In this document: positions 20,433-30,318 of the stretch, in pieces
How the letters are laid out: each line of letters begins with the position of its first letter
How positions within the stretch are numbered: the stretch's first letter is position 1
Source of the DNA: Platanthera guangdongensis
Taxonomy: Eukaryota > Streptophyta > Magnoliopsida > Asparagales > Orchidaceae
Direction of reading: 5' to 3'
NCBI GenBank assembly: GCA_039583875.1
Contig: CM077147.1
Span: 160,455,866-160,519,865 of the forward strand
Length of the DNA: 64,000 bases
Position numbers and translations under genes: made by a program
Notes under the pieces: model-generated
What the model was told of the DNA's origin: nothing
Database searches by the model: none
The model's input: only the letters and a program-made list of their open reading frames with translations

Positions 20433-22886
20433 ATGGTCGTATCAGTTGCTGTTCTAGCCGCAATGAAGTTTGATACAGGCTTCGACATTGATCTGGAATC
20501 GTTCAACACTACTGATCAAGTCTTCCAAGACATTCTGAATTTATTCAAGGATCAGAACTTGTCTGCCCTCATGACCACTAGAATCAAGCTTGCTTCAGAT
20601 GAAATAAAGGAATGGGTCTATACTGCTCACAATCTAGACAACAACACTATAGTTGGCTCTATTGCTGGAACTCAGGTACCTCTGACCCCCACAGTTCTAA
20701 CAGAGGTTTTTGGTTCAAGAAATGGAGAAGAAACTGCTGAATTATCTGGGGAGGAGTTTTCTGATATACTTGTCAGGATGGGTCATCCTGAGGGAAACCC
20801 TAGCAAGTTATTCAAAAGGAACTTGTCTGTTGAGTACAGGTTCCTAGCAGATGTTGTAGGAAAAGTGTTGTTGGCAAAGCACTCTGCACATGACACTATC
20901 TCCAGACATCAGCTCTGCCTCATGGGAGCTCTGGTAGATAAGAAAAGTCTGAACTGGGGAGAGGTCTTCTTTGACCTAATAAAGAAGAAAATAAATAAAA
21001 GCTTTGTAAATTTTGGAAGGATTATTGGAGTCTTCCTGCAGAACAAGTGCCCCACCTTGCTAGTCTCCTCTGGAGTGCACATAAATGCCTCCAAGAGACT
21101 CACCTGTGCCCTCTTTGGCAAGTGGGACAGGCAAATCAGCAAGCCATGCAGGCCCTCATCTAGTGCTCCTTCAGGCACCAGGACTCACAGAGTCACTCTC
21201 CCACAGGTCTCTGCTCCTGCAGAAGACCTGGCTGCTGCTGTTGCTGCCTCTCCTCCTCCTCCAAGTCCAACCTTACCTCTACCATCCACCACTCCAGTTC
21301 CATCCACCATTACCATCTCCAGCCCATCTCCAACCTCAACTCCATCTCCAGACCCAATTCTACCTCCTCCAGTAGACCAATTCCACCCATTGTTCTCATA
21401 TCCACCACCAGATGTCACTTCTTCACCATCCATACCATCTTTCACCCTTCTGGATGACTCCTACATGGATGATTCCCCCTCATCTCCTCCAGAATTACCC
21501 TCCTCCTCAACCTCCTTCCAAGATCTCCTCCACCACATCATTGACCAACCATCATTCACTCCATCCATATCCATACCCTTGTCCTCCATCTCCACCATCC
21601 CCACACCTCAGCCAACCATCCCTCCACTCTCCAGCCCTCCACTTCCAGCATCATCAGCCATCCCTATCCCATCTACCTCTGCTCCTGCTATTGAGCATGT
21701 AGATCTCCCAGCCTTAGCTGACAAGTTGTATGAGCTACTTGCCCCCAGGCTCTCTCTTCTCATGGAGGCCTCCTTAGCTCCTCTACAACAGTCAGTGGCA
21801 GCTCTCTCTGCCAGGCTTTCCTCCCTCATTCCTCAGGCAGCACCTCCAGCAGTGTGCCTTGATACAGATGCATCTGCATCCAGGCAGGGGGAGATGCCAT
21901 ATGAAGCAAGCCTTCATGCCGCTGTTGCTGCTGCTTCTGCTCCTGCTGATCATGATACTGCTGCTGCTGCTGTTGTTTCTGTATCTGCTGTTCTTGTGGC
22001 TCCTACTGCAGTCTTGGCAATAGACCTAAGGTCTTTGCTTTCTGCCTTTGATACTGCATACTTCAGCTATCTCCCAGAGCCAAATGCTGTCCAGCCCCCA
22101 GAAGATTTGTCCAAGGCACTGGTGCCTTTCTCTGGTTGTGACCCCAGCATTATATCCCCCTTTGTACTCTCAGTAACTGCTGCTGCTGCTACTGTTGAAG
22201 AAAGAACTGTTTTTGCTGCTGCTGAAATCCCAACTGCCTCTGATGAGCAAACATCCAAGGATTTTCTGATGTCAGAGGCCACTGAGTTTGAGCCTGCTGC
22301 AGATTTTGTTGCTGTTACTGAAGTTGCTGCTGCCATCACTCCTGAAGCTACTGTTGTTGTTTCTGCTTCTCCTTTTGTATCTGCTGCTGAATCTGTTACT
22401 GTCTCTGCTGCTGTTCCTGCTGCTGCTCCTTCTGCTTCTGCCTCATCTACTGCTGCTCAGTTGAAGAAAGAATTAATGAAGAAAATAGATGCTGTATATG
22501 ATGCCCAGAGTTCTGACTCTGATGAGTTCAAGACAGACTCTGATGACTCTGCTGCCACTATTGCCAGGAAAAGGAAAGCTAGAAGCAAAGCTATGAAAAG
22601 GGTTCCTCGTGCAAAAGTAAAAGATGATAATGATATTCCCTATTATATTCTGCATAACTGCCAAATCACTGAACATTGGATGCAGTATTCCAAAAATCAG
22701 CTGAAAGCAATGAAAAAGAAGAGAAAGTATGAGAAGGGCTCCTCCCAGTTCCAGCACCCTCATCCTCCTCCACCACCTCCTCCTGATGCAGGTGCAGGTG
22801 GCAGCTCTGCAAGTCAAGCCCCATCTAGAAGCCAGGCTCCCTTACCAACCCCATGCCAGATCATACCAAAGGGAAAGCCAGCCTAG
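20433..22886 (+). CDS. Sirevirus third ORF (817 aa; continues after a frameshift)
   Basis: The product is not clearly known; it lies where Sireviruses carry an extra, sometimes called env-like, ORF. Residues 1-240 look globular (FDIDLESFNTTDQVFQDI, LTPTVLTEVFGS, HQLCLMGALVDKKSLNWGEV) and resemble domains annotated as putative plant transposon proteins. Residues about 240-420 are very rich in P and S. Residues about 480-680 are Ala/Val-rich with repeats. Then comes an acidic patch and a strongly basic stretch RKRKARSKAMKRVPRAK, a likely nuclear localisation signal. I see no signal peptide or transmembrane segment, which argues against an envelope role. The frame is open for 2.45 kb although pol is broken many times. 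Confidence 0.75.
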   Translation: MVVSVAVLAAMKFDTGFDIDLESFNTTDQVFQDILNLFKDQNLSALMTTRIKLASDEIKEWVYTAHNLDNNTIVGSIAGTQVPLTPTVLTEVFGSRNGEETAELSGEEFSDILVRMGHPEGNPSKLFKRNLSVEYRFLADVVGKVLLAKHSAHDTISRHQLCLMGALVDKKSLNWGEVFFDLIKKKINKSFVNFGRIIGVFLQNKCPTLLVSSGVHINASKRLTCALFGKWDRQISKPCRPSSSAPSGTRTHRVTLPQVSAPAEDLAAAVAASPPPPSPTLPLPSTTPVPSTITISSPSPTSTPSPDPILPPPVDQFHPLFSYPPPDVTSSPSIPSFTLLDDSYMDDSPSSPPELPSSSTSFQDLLHHIIDQPSFTPSISIPLSSISTIPTPQPTIPPLSSPPLPASSAIPIPSTSAPAIEHVDLPALADKLYELLAPRLSLLMEASLAPLQQSVAALSARLSSLIPQAAPPAVCLDTDASASRQGEMPYEASLHAAVAAASAPADHDTAAAAVVSVSAVLVAPTAVLAIDLRSLLSAFDTAYFSYLPEPNAVQPPEDLSKALVPFSGCDPSIISPFVLSVTAAAATVEERTVFAAAEIPTASDEQTSKDFLMSEATEFEPAADFVAVTEVAAAITPEATVVVSASPFVSAAESVTVSAAVPAAAPSASASSTAAQLKKELMKKIDAVYDAQSSDSDEFKTDSDDSAATIARKRKARSKAMKRVPRAKVKDDNDIPYYILHNCQITEHWMQYSKNQLKAMKKKRKYEKGSSQFQHPHPPPPPPPDAGAGGSSASQAPSRSQAPLPTPCQIIPKGKPA

Positions 22887-23424
22887 GGGTTCTTACTCTA
22901 GGAGAGGAGGATACAGGGGAAGTCAAAGAGATATTCAGGTTTACTCTAAAGGGCATTCCAGGCAGCACCCATACTCCAGGGGAGGACATGTTTCAGCTGA
23001 TACTACTTCTGGTCCATTCCCCTACAAGCTAAGAGAGACAGTGTCTGCTAGGCCTCCTCAAGATAATTCTTCCAACAGGTATGAGCCACCTGTACCATTT
23101 GAGGACCCTGAGAAGAATCCTGTTGCTTGGACTGCTAGGATGAAGGAGTTGGATGCATTAGATCAGATAAAGAAAGCCAAAGAACAAGGGCTAGACACTT
23201 CAAATATTTCTACCATGTCAGAGCAAAGACAAAAAGAGCTAGAAAGATATGCCTCCAGCAAATTCTTTGATGCAGACAGATATATGGAGTTGCATCCTGC
23301 TGCTGTGGTTCCCAGGACTTCAAAGCAAACATACTTGGGTGTAGCTGATGACACCAGGTCCAACAAGGAAGCCTTAAATCCAAACAGAGAAATCAAAATG
23401 GTTAAAGGCAAAGAGAAGAAGTAA
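22870..23424 (+). pseudogene. C-terminal extension of the Sirevirus third ORF
   Basis: A frame one base over begins where the 817-aa frame ends and continues 180 residues: an RG/SY-rich stretch (RGSYSRRGGYRGSQRD), then VPFEDPEKNPVAWTARMKEL and a lysine- and glutamate-rich helix-prone end (EQRQKELERYASSKFFDADR) closing MVKGKEKK. Composition and position indicate it is the natural C-terminus, separated by one frameshift near 22870-22886. Function unknown. Confidence 0.6.
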
Positions 23425-23587
23425 CTCTGTAAGGTGACAATCTTTGGATTTTCTGACTGCTATCTGGATGCTATATATATATATCTCTGTGATGTTTCTG
23501 CAATGTCTAGCTGCTGTTGTTTTTATGCTTTTCTGATTATATGTTGTTATTTGAATTTCCAAAGTCTGTAAATAGTAATCCTAACCC

Positions 23588-23601
23588 AAATAGGGGGAGA
23601 T
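23588..23601 (+). promoter_or_regulatory. Sirevirus polypurine tract
   Basis: AAATAGGGGGAGAT stands directly before the 3' LTR start TGTTGG at 23602. Confidence 0.85.
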
Positions 23602-25117
23602 TGTTGGAACACCCTATTACTAATTTGGGTCAGGATCACTATGTCTCTAGGAATCTTTGTTTGACCTTCTGTATAGCTTTATAGGTCAATTAGAATTGAG
23701 TCTAAGGGTTAGAAGTCTAGGATTGGAAGCTGCCCTGAAGACCAAGCTTTTCTGCCTGGAGACTAAGTCTGATCGTCGAGCTCAGCACGACGATTCGTCG
23801 AGCTCAGATCGACGATCGTCGAGCTCAACTTCGGCAGATCGTCGAGCTCCACTCGACGATCGCTGAGCTCAACTTCACAATATCGTCGAACTCCTTTCGA
23901 CGATCGGTGAGCTCAGTTCGACGATTTTGACTCTGCTTTGAATCTTTATCTCTGAGCTCAGTTCGACGATCTTTGAGCTCAGATCGACGATTATTTTGCT
24001 GCTTAAGTTTTCCAGTTCGCTGAGCTCAGCTCGACGATAGCAGAGCTCAGTTCGACGATTTCAGATAACTTCCAGAATTCAAATTCAAATCAGACAGGAG
24101 TTATTATGCAATTAATTCAGAAGATTTGCTAGCCGTTTTCATTTATTTCTGGACCAAGTTTCAAGGGATTTTTCAAGGAATAATTCTGTAGACTTTCCTC
24201 CAGAAGAGTTTTTGCAATTAAGGATGCAATCAATGCAGGCCAACGGCTATCTTTGACAGAGTGATATTCTATTCTGGCACAGAGAGTAAAAGACAGAATG
24301 TTTTTGAATAAAAATAGATGATATACAGAGATTAACAAGGAGAGAACACACAACTCAGAATACAGAGACTCTCTCAAAAACTTCTGTCAAAAAGATTCTG
24401 AAGAACACTCATCAAAGAGATCAAGTTTTCAAAAATCATCAGATCTCTTCATCTTTCAAAGTGTTCAAGGCCAACATCATCTCAAGACTCCAGACACTCA
24501 ACATTTCAGCTTGCTGAAATCATCTATTGCTGGAGATCTACCTTTGAAGGTCTATCACCCTCAGCAAAGCTTTTCTTCCTGAAGATCTCAAGGACTCAGG
24601 GGGAGCTTTGACATCAATCCACTTAGTCTTCTCAGTTGATTGAGAAAGAGAAGACTGTCATCACTCTCTCACCCCCACTCTGTAAAGGGTTTTTCAAACT
24701 CCCTTCAAAACTTTGAATCTGGTTTTTGAGCACCTTGTCAAAAGCTCATTGGTGGCAAGACACCTGATCAAAAAATCTGCTTTGGTTTTTGAGCACCTTA
24801 TCAAAAGCTCATTGGTGCCCAGGACACCTGATCAACTCATCCTACAGTGGATTCCTACCTAGGGTGGTAGAAGAGTGGATGTACCCAAGTTTGGGGAACC
24901 ACTATATTTCCTTGTGTCCTCTGGCTCTGCTTGTTTACTTTTTGTTTCTGGCCTTGATTTGTCTGTGCTTAGTTTTTGCATAGTTTAGTTCTGTGATTAG
25001 GTTTATATTTGCTTCCCTGCTCACACATATTACAACAATTGTTGTTTTAAAAGTTTCAAAACACCATATACTCTATTCACCCCCCTCTAGAGTATATCAG
25101 ATCTAGTTGCACTTTCA
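23602..25117 (+). repeat. Sirevirus 3' LTR
   Basis: It is nearly identical to 13061-14577, including the palindromic array at about 23768-24065. It ends TTGCACTTTCA before the GAGCG duplication at 25118-25122. Confidence 0.92.
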
Positions 25118-25457
25118 GAGCGTTCAGTACTGGTTTGACCTGAACGGAGCCTGACTACGACCGCTGCACACCGACAGGGCGAATGGTCGACAACAAACTC
25201 ACATAAATGATCAAAAAGAAAATCGACGATGTTCTGAAGCTCGTTTGATGGAAGAAAGCTCACCTGCTGGGAAGAAGGGAAGAACCTGCTGGGAAGAAAG
25301 CTCGTTTGTTGGCATGCAAATTTAGAAGAAAAGAAAACATAGTGTTTTCATCTCAAAACAAAAACGGTGCAAAACATAGCCAAACGAATGCCAACATTTG
25401 GTCCGTGAAAACTCAAAACGAAAACGTTGGGTGAAAACAGTGCAAACAAACGGGCTC

Positions 25458-26333
25458 TGAAGGAGTTTGAGATGACAGATCTGGGTGAACTTACTTCTTG
25501 GGCATAGAAGTGCAACAGATTGACGAAGAGATTTTCATCTCTCAGAAGAAGTATGCGGAGGAGATTCTGAAGAAGTTCCGGATGGAGAATAACAAGGCTA
25601 TCTCTACTCCTGCAGGTCCGTGGATGAAGTTGAGGAAGGATTCAAAGGATGAAGTGGTTGACTCTGCATTGTTTAAGAGTCTAGTTGGAAGTCTACGTTA
25701 CCTGACTTTCACTAGTCCCGATATCATGTATACAGTTGGAGTTGTTAGTAGATATATGGAGGAGCCGAAACAAGATCACTTCACAACAGAGAAGAGAATC
25801 TTGAGGTATGTGAATGGAACGAGAGATCATGGTCTCATGTACTCTACTACAAAAGAGTTAAAGTTGGTCGGGTACTCCGACAGTGATTATGGTGGAGATG
25901 TGAATGACTAGAAGAGCACTTCAGGGTATGCTTTTCATATTAGAACAGCTGTGTTCTCATGGAGCTCGAAAAAGCAGGCCACAATTGTCTTATCTACTTG
26001 TGAAGCAGAGTACATTGCAGCAACAGCCTGTACGTGTCAAGTAACTTGGTTGAGAAATCTTTTGCAAGAGTTGCATCATTAACTTGAGGGTCCTGTGACT
26101 GTATATGTTGACAATATGTCTGTGATTCAACTTGCGAAGAACCCAGTGTTACATTGGCGCAGTAAACATATCGAGACAAAGTACCATTTTCTTCGTGAAC
26201 AAGTGCAGCAGAAGGTGGTAGAGTTTGTATATTGCCCGACAGAAGAGCAGATAGCAGACATTTTCACGAAGACATTGAAGACCGAGACGTTTCTAAAGTG
26301 CAATAGCAAACTCGGCATGCGTTGCCATGTTTG
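25458..26333 (+). pseudogene. Copia-A reverse transcriptase end and RNase H
   Basis: It resumes exactly where 12494 stopped. KEFEMTDLGELT is followed by a small deletion just before GIEVQQIDEEIFISQKKYAE, so the frame slips there. RT ends with GSLRYLTFTSPDIMY and EKRILRYVNGTRDHGL. RNase H has GYSDSDYGGDV, STCEAEYIAATAC and VYVDNMSVIQLAKNPVLHWR, ending FLKCNSKLGMRCHV at 26333. Stops at 25909 and 26080 fall at W and Q positions. Both flanks of the nested insertion therefore derive from one gene. Confidence 0.85.
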
Positions 26334-26342
26334 AGGGGGAGA
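26332..26342 (+). promoter_or_regulatory. Copia-A polypurine tract
   Basis: TGAGGGGGAGA lies at the end of pol, a base or two before the 3' LTR start at 26344. Confidence 0.75.
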
Positions 26343-26378
26343 TTGTTGGCGTGAGTATATATATAGAATATATATAAC

Positions 26379-26750
26379 ATACGGGCTATCCTAAGATGCG
26401 GACCCTACGGACAAGTAAATTTGGGGGTCAAGATGGGCTCAAAACGAAAAGTGATCAACATGAAAGTTGTAGAACTCGGCGAGACGAACAACTTTCATAT
26501 TGACCACTTGTTGATTTGGAGACGTCTTGGAGCTCGATTTGGGCCCCGAAATCGGGGGCAGCGGAACGGTTTACTGTAGCAGTTCCGCCGCTCCCAATTT
26601 CGGGGCCCAAATCAAAATGTTATCAACATGAAAGTTGTTTGTCTCGGCGAGATCTACAACATTCATGTTGATCACCTTTCGTTTTGTGACCATCTTGACC
26701 CCCAAATTCCCTTACCCGTACGCTCGTATCTTAGGATTGCCCGCACAGTA
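26379..26750. mobile_element. Foldback (palindromic) element, copy 1
   Basis: The left arm from ATACGGGCTATCCTAAGATG reads as the reverse complement of the right arm ending ATCTTAGGATTGCCCGCAC. The centre at about 26575 is GGTTTACTGTAGCAG, flanked by GGAAC/GTTCC. Each arm of about 180 bases itself contains an inverted pair: AACATGAAAGTTGT and ACAACTTTCAT. The whole could fold into one long hairpin. It codes for nothing. Its ends place it among foldback MITEs; the superfamily is unknown. Confidence 0.75.
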
Positions 26751-26759
26751 TATCTCCCC

Positions 26760-26880
26760 ATATATATATATATATATATATATATACGAGTCGCAGGCAT
26801 GGGCCTTCGGCCCGATGGCTACGCGCCACTTTAACTGGCCACCGACGGCGGGCTTCGCCCGCCCCCCGCAGGGCTTTTTG
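26760..26880. repeat. (TA)n followed by GC-rich hairpins, copy 1
   Basis: A (TA)13 tract runs into CGAGTCGCAGGCATGGGCC, then two perfect short hairpins, GGGCCTTCGGCCC and GGCGGGCTTCGCCCGCC, with CTACGCGCCACT between. The same block recurs at 27676-27770 and in part at 27803-27880. Confidence 0.7.
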
Positions 26881-26926
26881 GTTTTTTATTTGATTTTTGT
26901 AATTTGTTTTTAAAAAAAGGGCGGTC

Positions 26927-27295
26927 TGCTCCGTACGAGCAAGGGAATTTGAGGGTCAAGATGGTCTCAAAACGAAAGTGATCAACATGAAAGTTGTAGA
27001 CCTCGGCGAGACGAACAACCTTCATGTTTATCATCTTTTGATTTGAACCCTTCTTGCACCTCGATTTGGGCTCCGAAATCGGGGCGGCGGAACGGTTTAC
27101 TGTAGCAGTTCCGCCGACTCCGATTTCGGGGCCCAAATCGAGTTCTAAATCGGCTCCAAATCAAAGAGTGATCAACATGAAAGTTGTTCGTCTCGCCGAG
27201 ATCTACAACTTTCATGTTGGTCACGTTTCGTTTTGAGACCATTTGGACCCTCAAATTCTCTTGTCCGTACGCCCATACCTTAGTTATTATAGTCC
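26927..27295. mobile_element. Foldback element, copy 2
   Basis: Same family as 26379-26750: the same centre GGTTTACTGTAGCAG (about 27094-27108), the same GATCAACATGAAAGTTGTAGA words in both arms, and outer sequence GGGAATTTGAGGGTCAAGATGG mirrored at the right. The arms have diverged from copy 1, so the two are separate insertions or an old duplication. Confidence 0.7.
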
Positions 27296-27675
27296 CACAC
27301 CGCCCGTTCTAATGTTAAACCGTGTGTTTATAAGAAATATGCAGTATACCACCTTTGAATTGTTTTCCTTGACCAAATTGGGTTTCTCTTGTGCTGAGTT
27401 GGGCCGGCCAGAGTGGGCCTTTTTGAGTGTGTTGTCAGTCCAATGTCCGTGTCCTTCTTGTTTTTCAATCAGTCTTTCATTATTTTTAAAAGTATATAGG
27501 GGCAAAAATGTAATTTTACATAACCTAGTTAGTAGGTTTAGGAGACCTATTAAAATGTGTAGAGATGATGGAGTATGATTGAGCTTGATCGGACGGAAGC
27601 AGAATTATCAAACCATAATCAAATGGCTATTGTAATTTCGAACTCATGAGTTTATACTTTCTTTATAGTGGTAAA

Positions 27676-28022
<347 letters not shown>

Positions 28023-28042
28023 CTTCGTCCGCACCACGATAG

Positions 28043-28197
28043 CAATCTAATGAAACAATTAATAATGAAACAATTACAAAAGAGAATAAGTAAATATTAT
28101 AATTGCTTACAGCAATCTAATGAAACAATTAATTAATGAAATAATTAATAATGAAACAATTAATAATGAAAAATTAAAAAAGAAAATAAGTAAATAT
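28043..28197. repeat. AT-rich tandem duplication
   Basis: GCAATCTAATGAAACAATTA...AATAAGTAAATAT occurs twice (28043-28098 and 28111-28197), the second copy longer by extra AATTAATAATGAAACA words. It is followed by a fragment of the foldback arm (AAAAGTGATCAACATGA, to 28241). Confidence 0.75.
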
Positions 28198-28610
28198 GGC
28201 CGATGGTCAAAATGACATCAAATCGAAAAGTGATCAACATGAAGCAAAGCAGCAGCAGCGCTTTTCCAATTTTTGCGGACTGCATTTTTGCGGACAACCA
28301 ATTATTGAACAACTTTGCGGACAGCAACTCCGCGATTAGAGTTGTCTCGGAGTGAATTTTGTAATACCCAAGTTTGGGTAGTGTGAACGTGTTGATTGTG
28401 TTGAGTTGTAACTCGTGAATCAAGATTTATATTTTCTTTGTAACCTCTTGGTGGTTTAATATAAGTTGTTTGTTCTCATATTCTAGTGTGCCCATTAGTA
28501 TGCTTCCAACAGTTACGACCGCATGAAACGGAACTTAATTAAGGCCTGATTCATGCAGTCGTAACTACTTGACCAGTGAAAATAAGACTTCCCCTCCAAA
28601 CAGAGCCTAA

Positions 28611-29246
28611 GAGGAGATTTCATTAACTACGTAACAGTTGCTTTCTCCCTTCGTCATATTTCTCCGTTAAACACACCAATATAATCTGGAGGAGTAACAG
28701 GACAAAAAAAAAAGAAAATGACTTCGCACCAAAATACTTAAAAACAGACTTTTAAAACCTACAACTTTTTGATCAAGACAGCCCCAAGCTAAAAAGAAGG
28801 AATGGATATGGCTCTTGAAAATTCAACAAATTGATAGGAGGAATTGCTCTCAGTATATAAAACATAAACTGTTAAGATAAAAAAGGGAAAAATAGCCTGT
28901 GAGGCCTTGCATACTTCTGAAGGCCGGCCTATATATAATAAGTAATAATAATTAACATAAAAATCAATTTATTATGCAAAGAATGGCAATCTCCTAATCG
29001 AACATACTCTGAAATGATGATAAATTTAGTATAGCAATGCGCTTCAAATAAAACACCAAACAAGCGGTGCACCATAATACTGCATCATATTCATATTATG
29101 GTTAAATGGCTGAAAGAGAACAAGGGCAGAAGTAAATATCAATCACAAAAGCAGCAAAATGATGATAATAATAATATTGATAATAGATAGAAGATTATAA
29201 AACACACTATAGAACCACCACAGATATGCCACACAGTAGTTCCGTG
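28611..29246. other. AT-rich intergenic or intronic sequence
   Basis: No coding frame, LTR end or TIR is recognisable. The composition is like plant introns or intergenic DNA. It is the right flank of the Tourist-like MITE and the left flank of a hAT element. Confidence 0.5.
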
Positions 29247-29254
29247 GAAGAAAC

Positions 29255-30153
29255 CAGTGGCGAAACTAGGATTTTACGTTGGCTCGGGCACCAAGTAAAA
29301 AATTAAAATTCTTCAATCTTATTTAGCTAAAGAGAATCAGGCGTCTGATAACTCAACTCAACACAATGCTTGGTACTAGATCGTATGTAGTTCAAATGAA
29401 GTCAGGATTCAAGAGCTGAAACAAGTCTCCATAATGCTGAATATAATGTTCACTAAATCTAGCATTTCATTTAACACCAAAAATGCAAACTATAGCAAAC
29501 TTCTCTGATAGCATCCTCCTATTTCCTCTAAAATCACATACAATAAAAACATTAAATAGTCAAATCTGTCAAAATAGTTGAAAAAATTAATAAAATTTGA
29601 TGTTATGTGCAAAATAATAAAGCTAAAATAGAAAGCTTCAGAAAAAATTGTTTGCCATTGTTAATTAAAATTGAAAATTTATTGATCATCCATGTAAGTA
29701 AGAAATAAGAAAAGTTGAAAAGGGAGAAACTGGAAATAAAAACAACTTGCCTGCACATGTCTGTTCTGCTCTTTTTTTGCCCGTGAAACAGGCAAGCAGA
29801 GAGAGAGAGTGCGGGAGAGAGAGAGAGTGCAAGAGAAAGAGAGAGAGAGCGGGAGAGAGGGCGGGGAAGAGCGGGAGAGAGAACGCGGAAGAGTGCGGGG
29901 AGGGGGGGGGCGGGGGAGCGGTAGAGAGAGAGGGGAGACTCTTGCAGAGTTGCCGTGTTGATGTGTTGATGGAGGTCGACAGCCGACAGGGACGACAAGG
30001 ACGAGGCTAAAAGAAGAACGCGGCTGAAGCTTCAGAGAGCGCCATGCGAAGCTTTCCCGTCAGCGAGAAAATTTTTACGCCAGGAGAAACTTTCCCAAAA
30101 CCACGCCCGGGCACGCACGTGCCCGGGCGTGTCTCTACATAGATCCGCCAGTG
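29255..30153. mobile_element. hAT-type non-autonomous transposon 1
   Basis: The left end CAGTGGCGAAACTAGG and the reverse-complemented right end CACTGGCGGATCTATG pair up. They are flanked by a perfect 8-bp duplication GAAGAAAC (29247-29254 and 30154-30161), the hallmark of hAT elements. A near-perfect palindrome CACGCCCGGGCACG/CACGTGCCCGGGCGTG lies just inside the right end. A purine (GA)n-rich tract occupies about 29795-29935. There is no transposase. Confidence 0.88.
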
Positions 30154-30318
30154 GAAGAAACAGACTGCAAATTTTAGAAACAAGCAGAATACTTTTCAAC
30201 CACTACTACTACCACTACCTGGATAAAAACACATCAAGCGAACCATGTTTTAACTAAACTGGTTGCGGCCCCCTTGTGAAGCAGGCTAAAAGTTTTATAA
30301 CTAATGATAATTCATTCA

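Larger units (their letters stand above)
13061..25117 (+). mobile_element. Sirevirus-like Ty1/copia retrotransposon with a third ORF
   Basis: A full-length 12-kb element with LTRs of 1517 and 1516 bp, a Met-tRNA primer site, gag, pol in copia order, a large additional ORF, a purine tract, and GAGCG duplications at 13056-13060 and 25118-25122. Great length, a zinc-knuckle Gag with a long acidic and coiled C-terminal part, the [10 protein letters not shown] reverse transcriptase and an extra ORF after pol all fit the Sirevirus (Maximus/SIRE) lineage; that assignment is inference. Pol has at least six frame breaks, so the copy is not autonomous. Confidence 0.9.
12495..25457. mobile_element. TIR DNA-transposon-like element split by the Sirevirus
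   Basis: The left end GGGCCCGTTCGTTTGC and the reverse complement of the right end GAGCCCGTTTGTTTGC match, and both continue ACTGTTTTCA. Subterminal sequence on both sides is rich in CAAAACGAAAA. Without the Sirevirus the element would be about 900 bp (12495-13060 plus 25123-25457). It shows no transposase, so it is non-autonomous. The terminal motif resembles PIF/Harbinger or hAT elements, but no target duplication is visible, so the superfamily is left open. Confidence 0.6.

Noticed and set aside
20433..22886. The third ORF as a host gene
   Set aside because: It lies between pol and the purine tract of one element with perfect target duplications, so it belongs to the retrotransposon.
20433..23424. 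The third ORF as a viral envelope gene
   Set aside because: No signal peptide, membrane helix or cysteine pattern was visible; composition and the basic stretch point to a nuclear protein.
29603..30010. Arg/Glu-rich and Ser/Leu-rich frames on the two strands
   Set aside because: They are translations of the (GA)n-rich interior of a hAT element, without domain or codon evidence.
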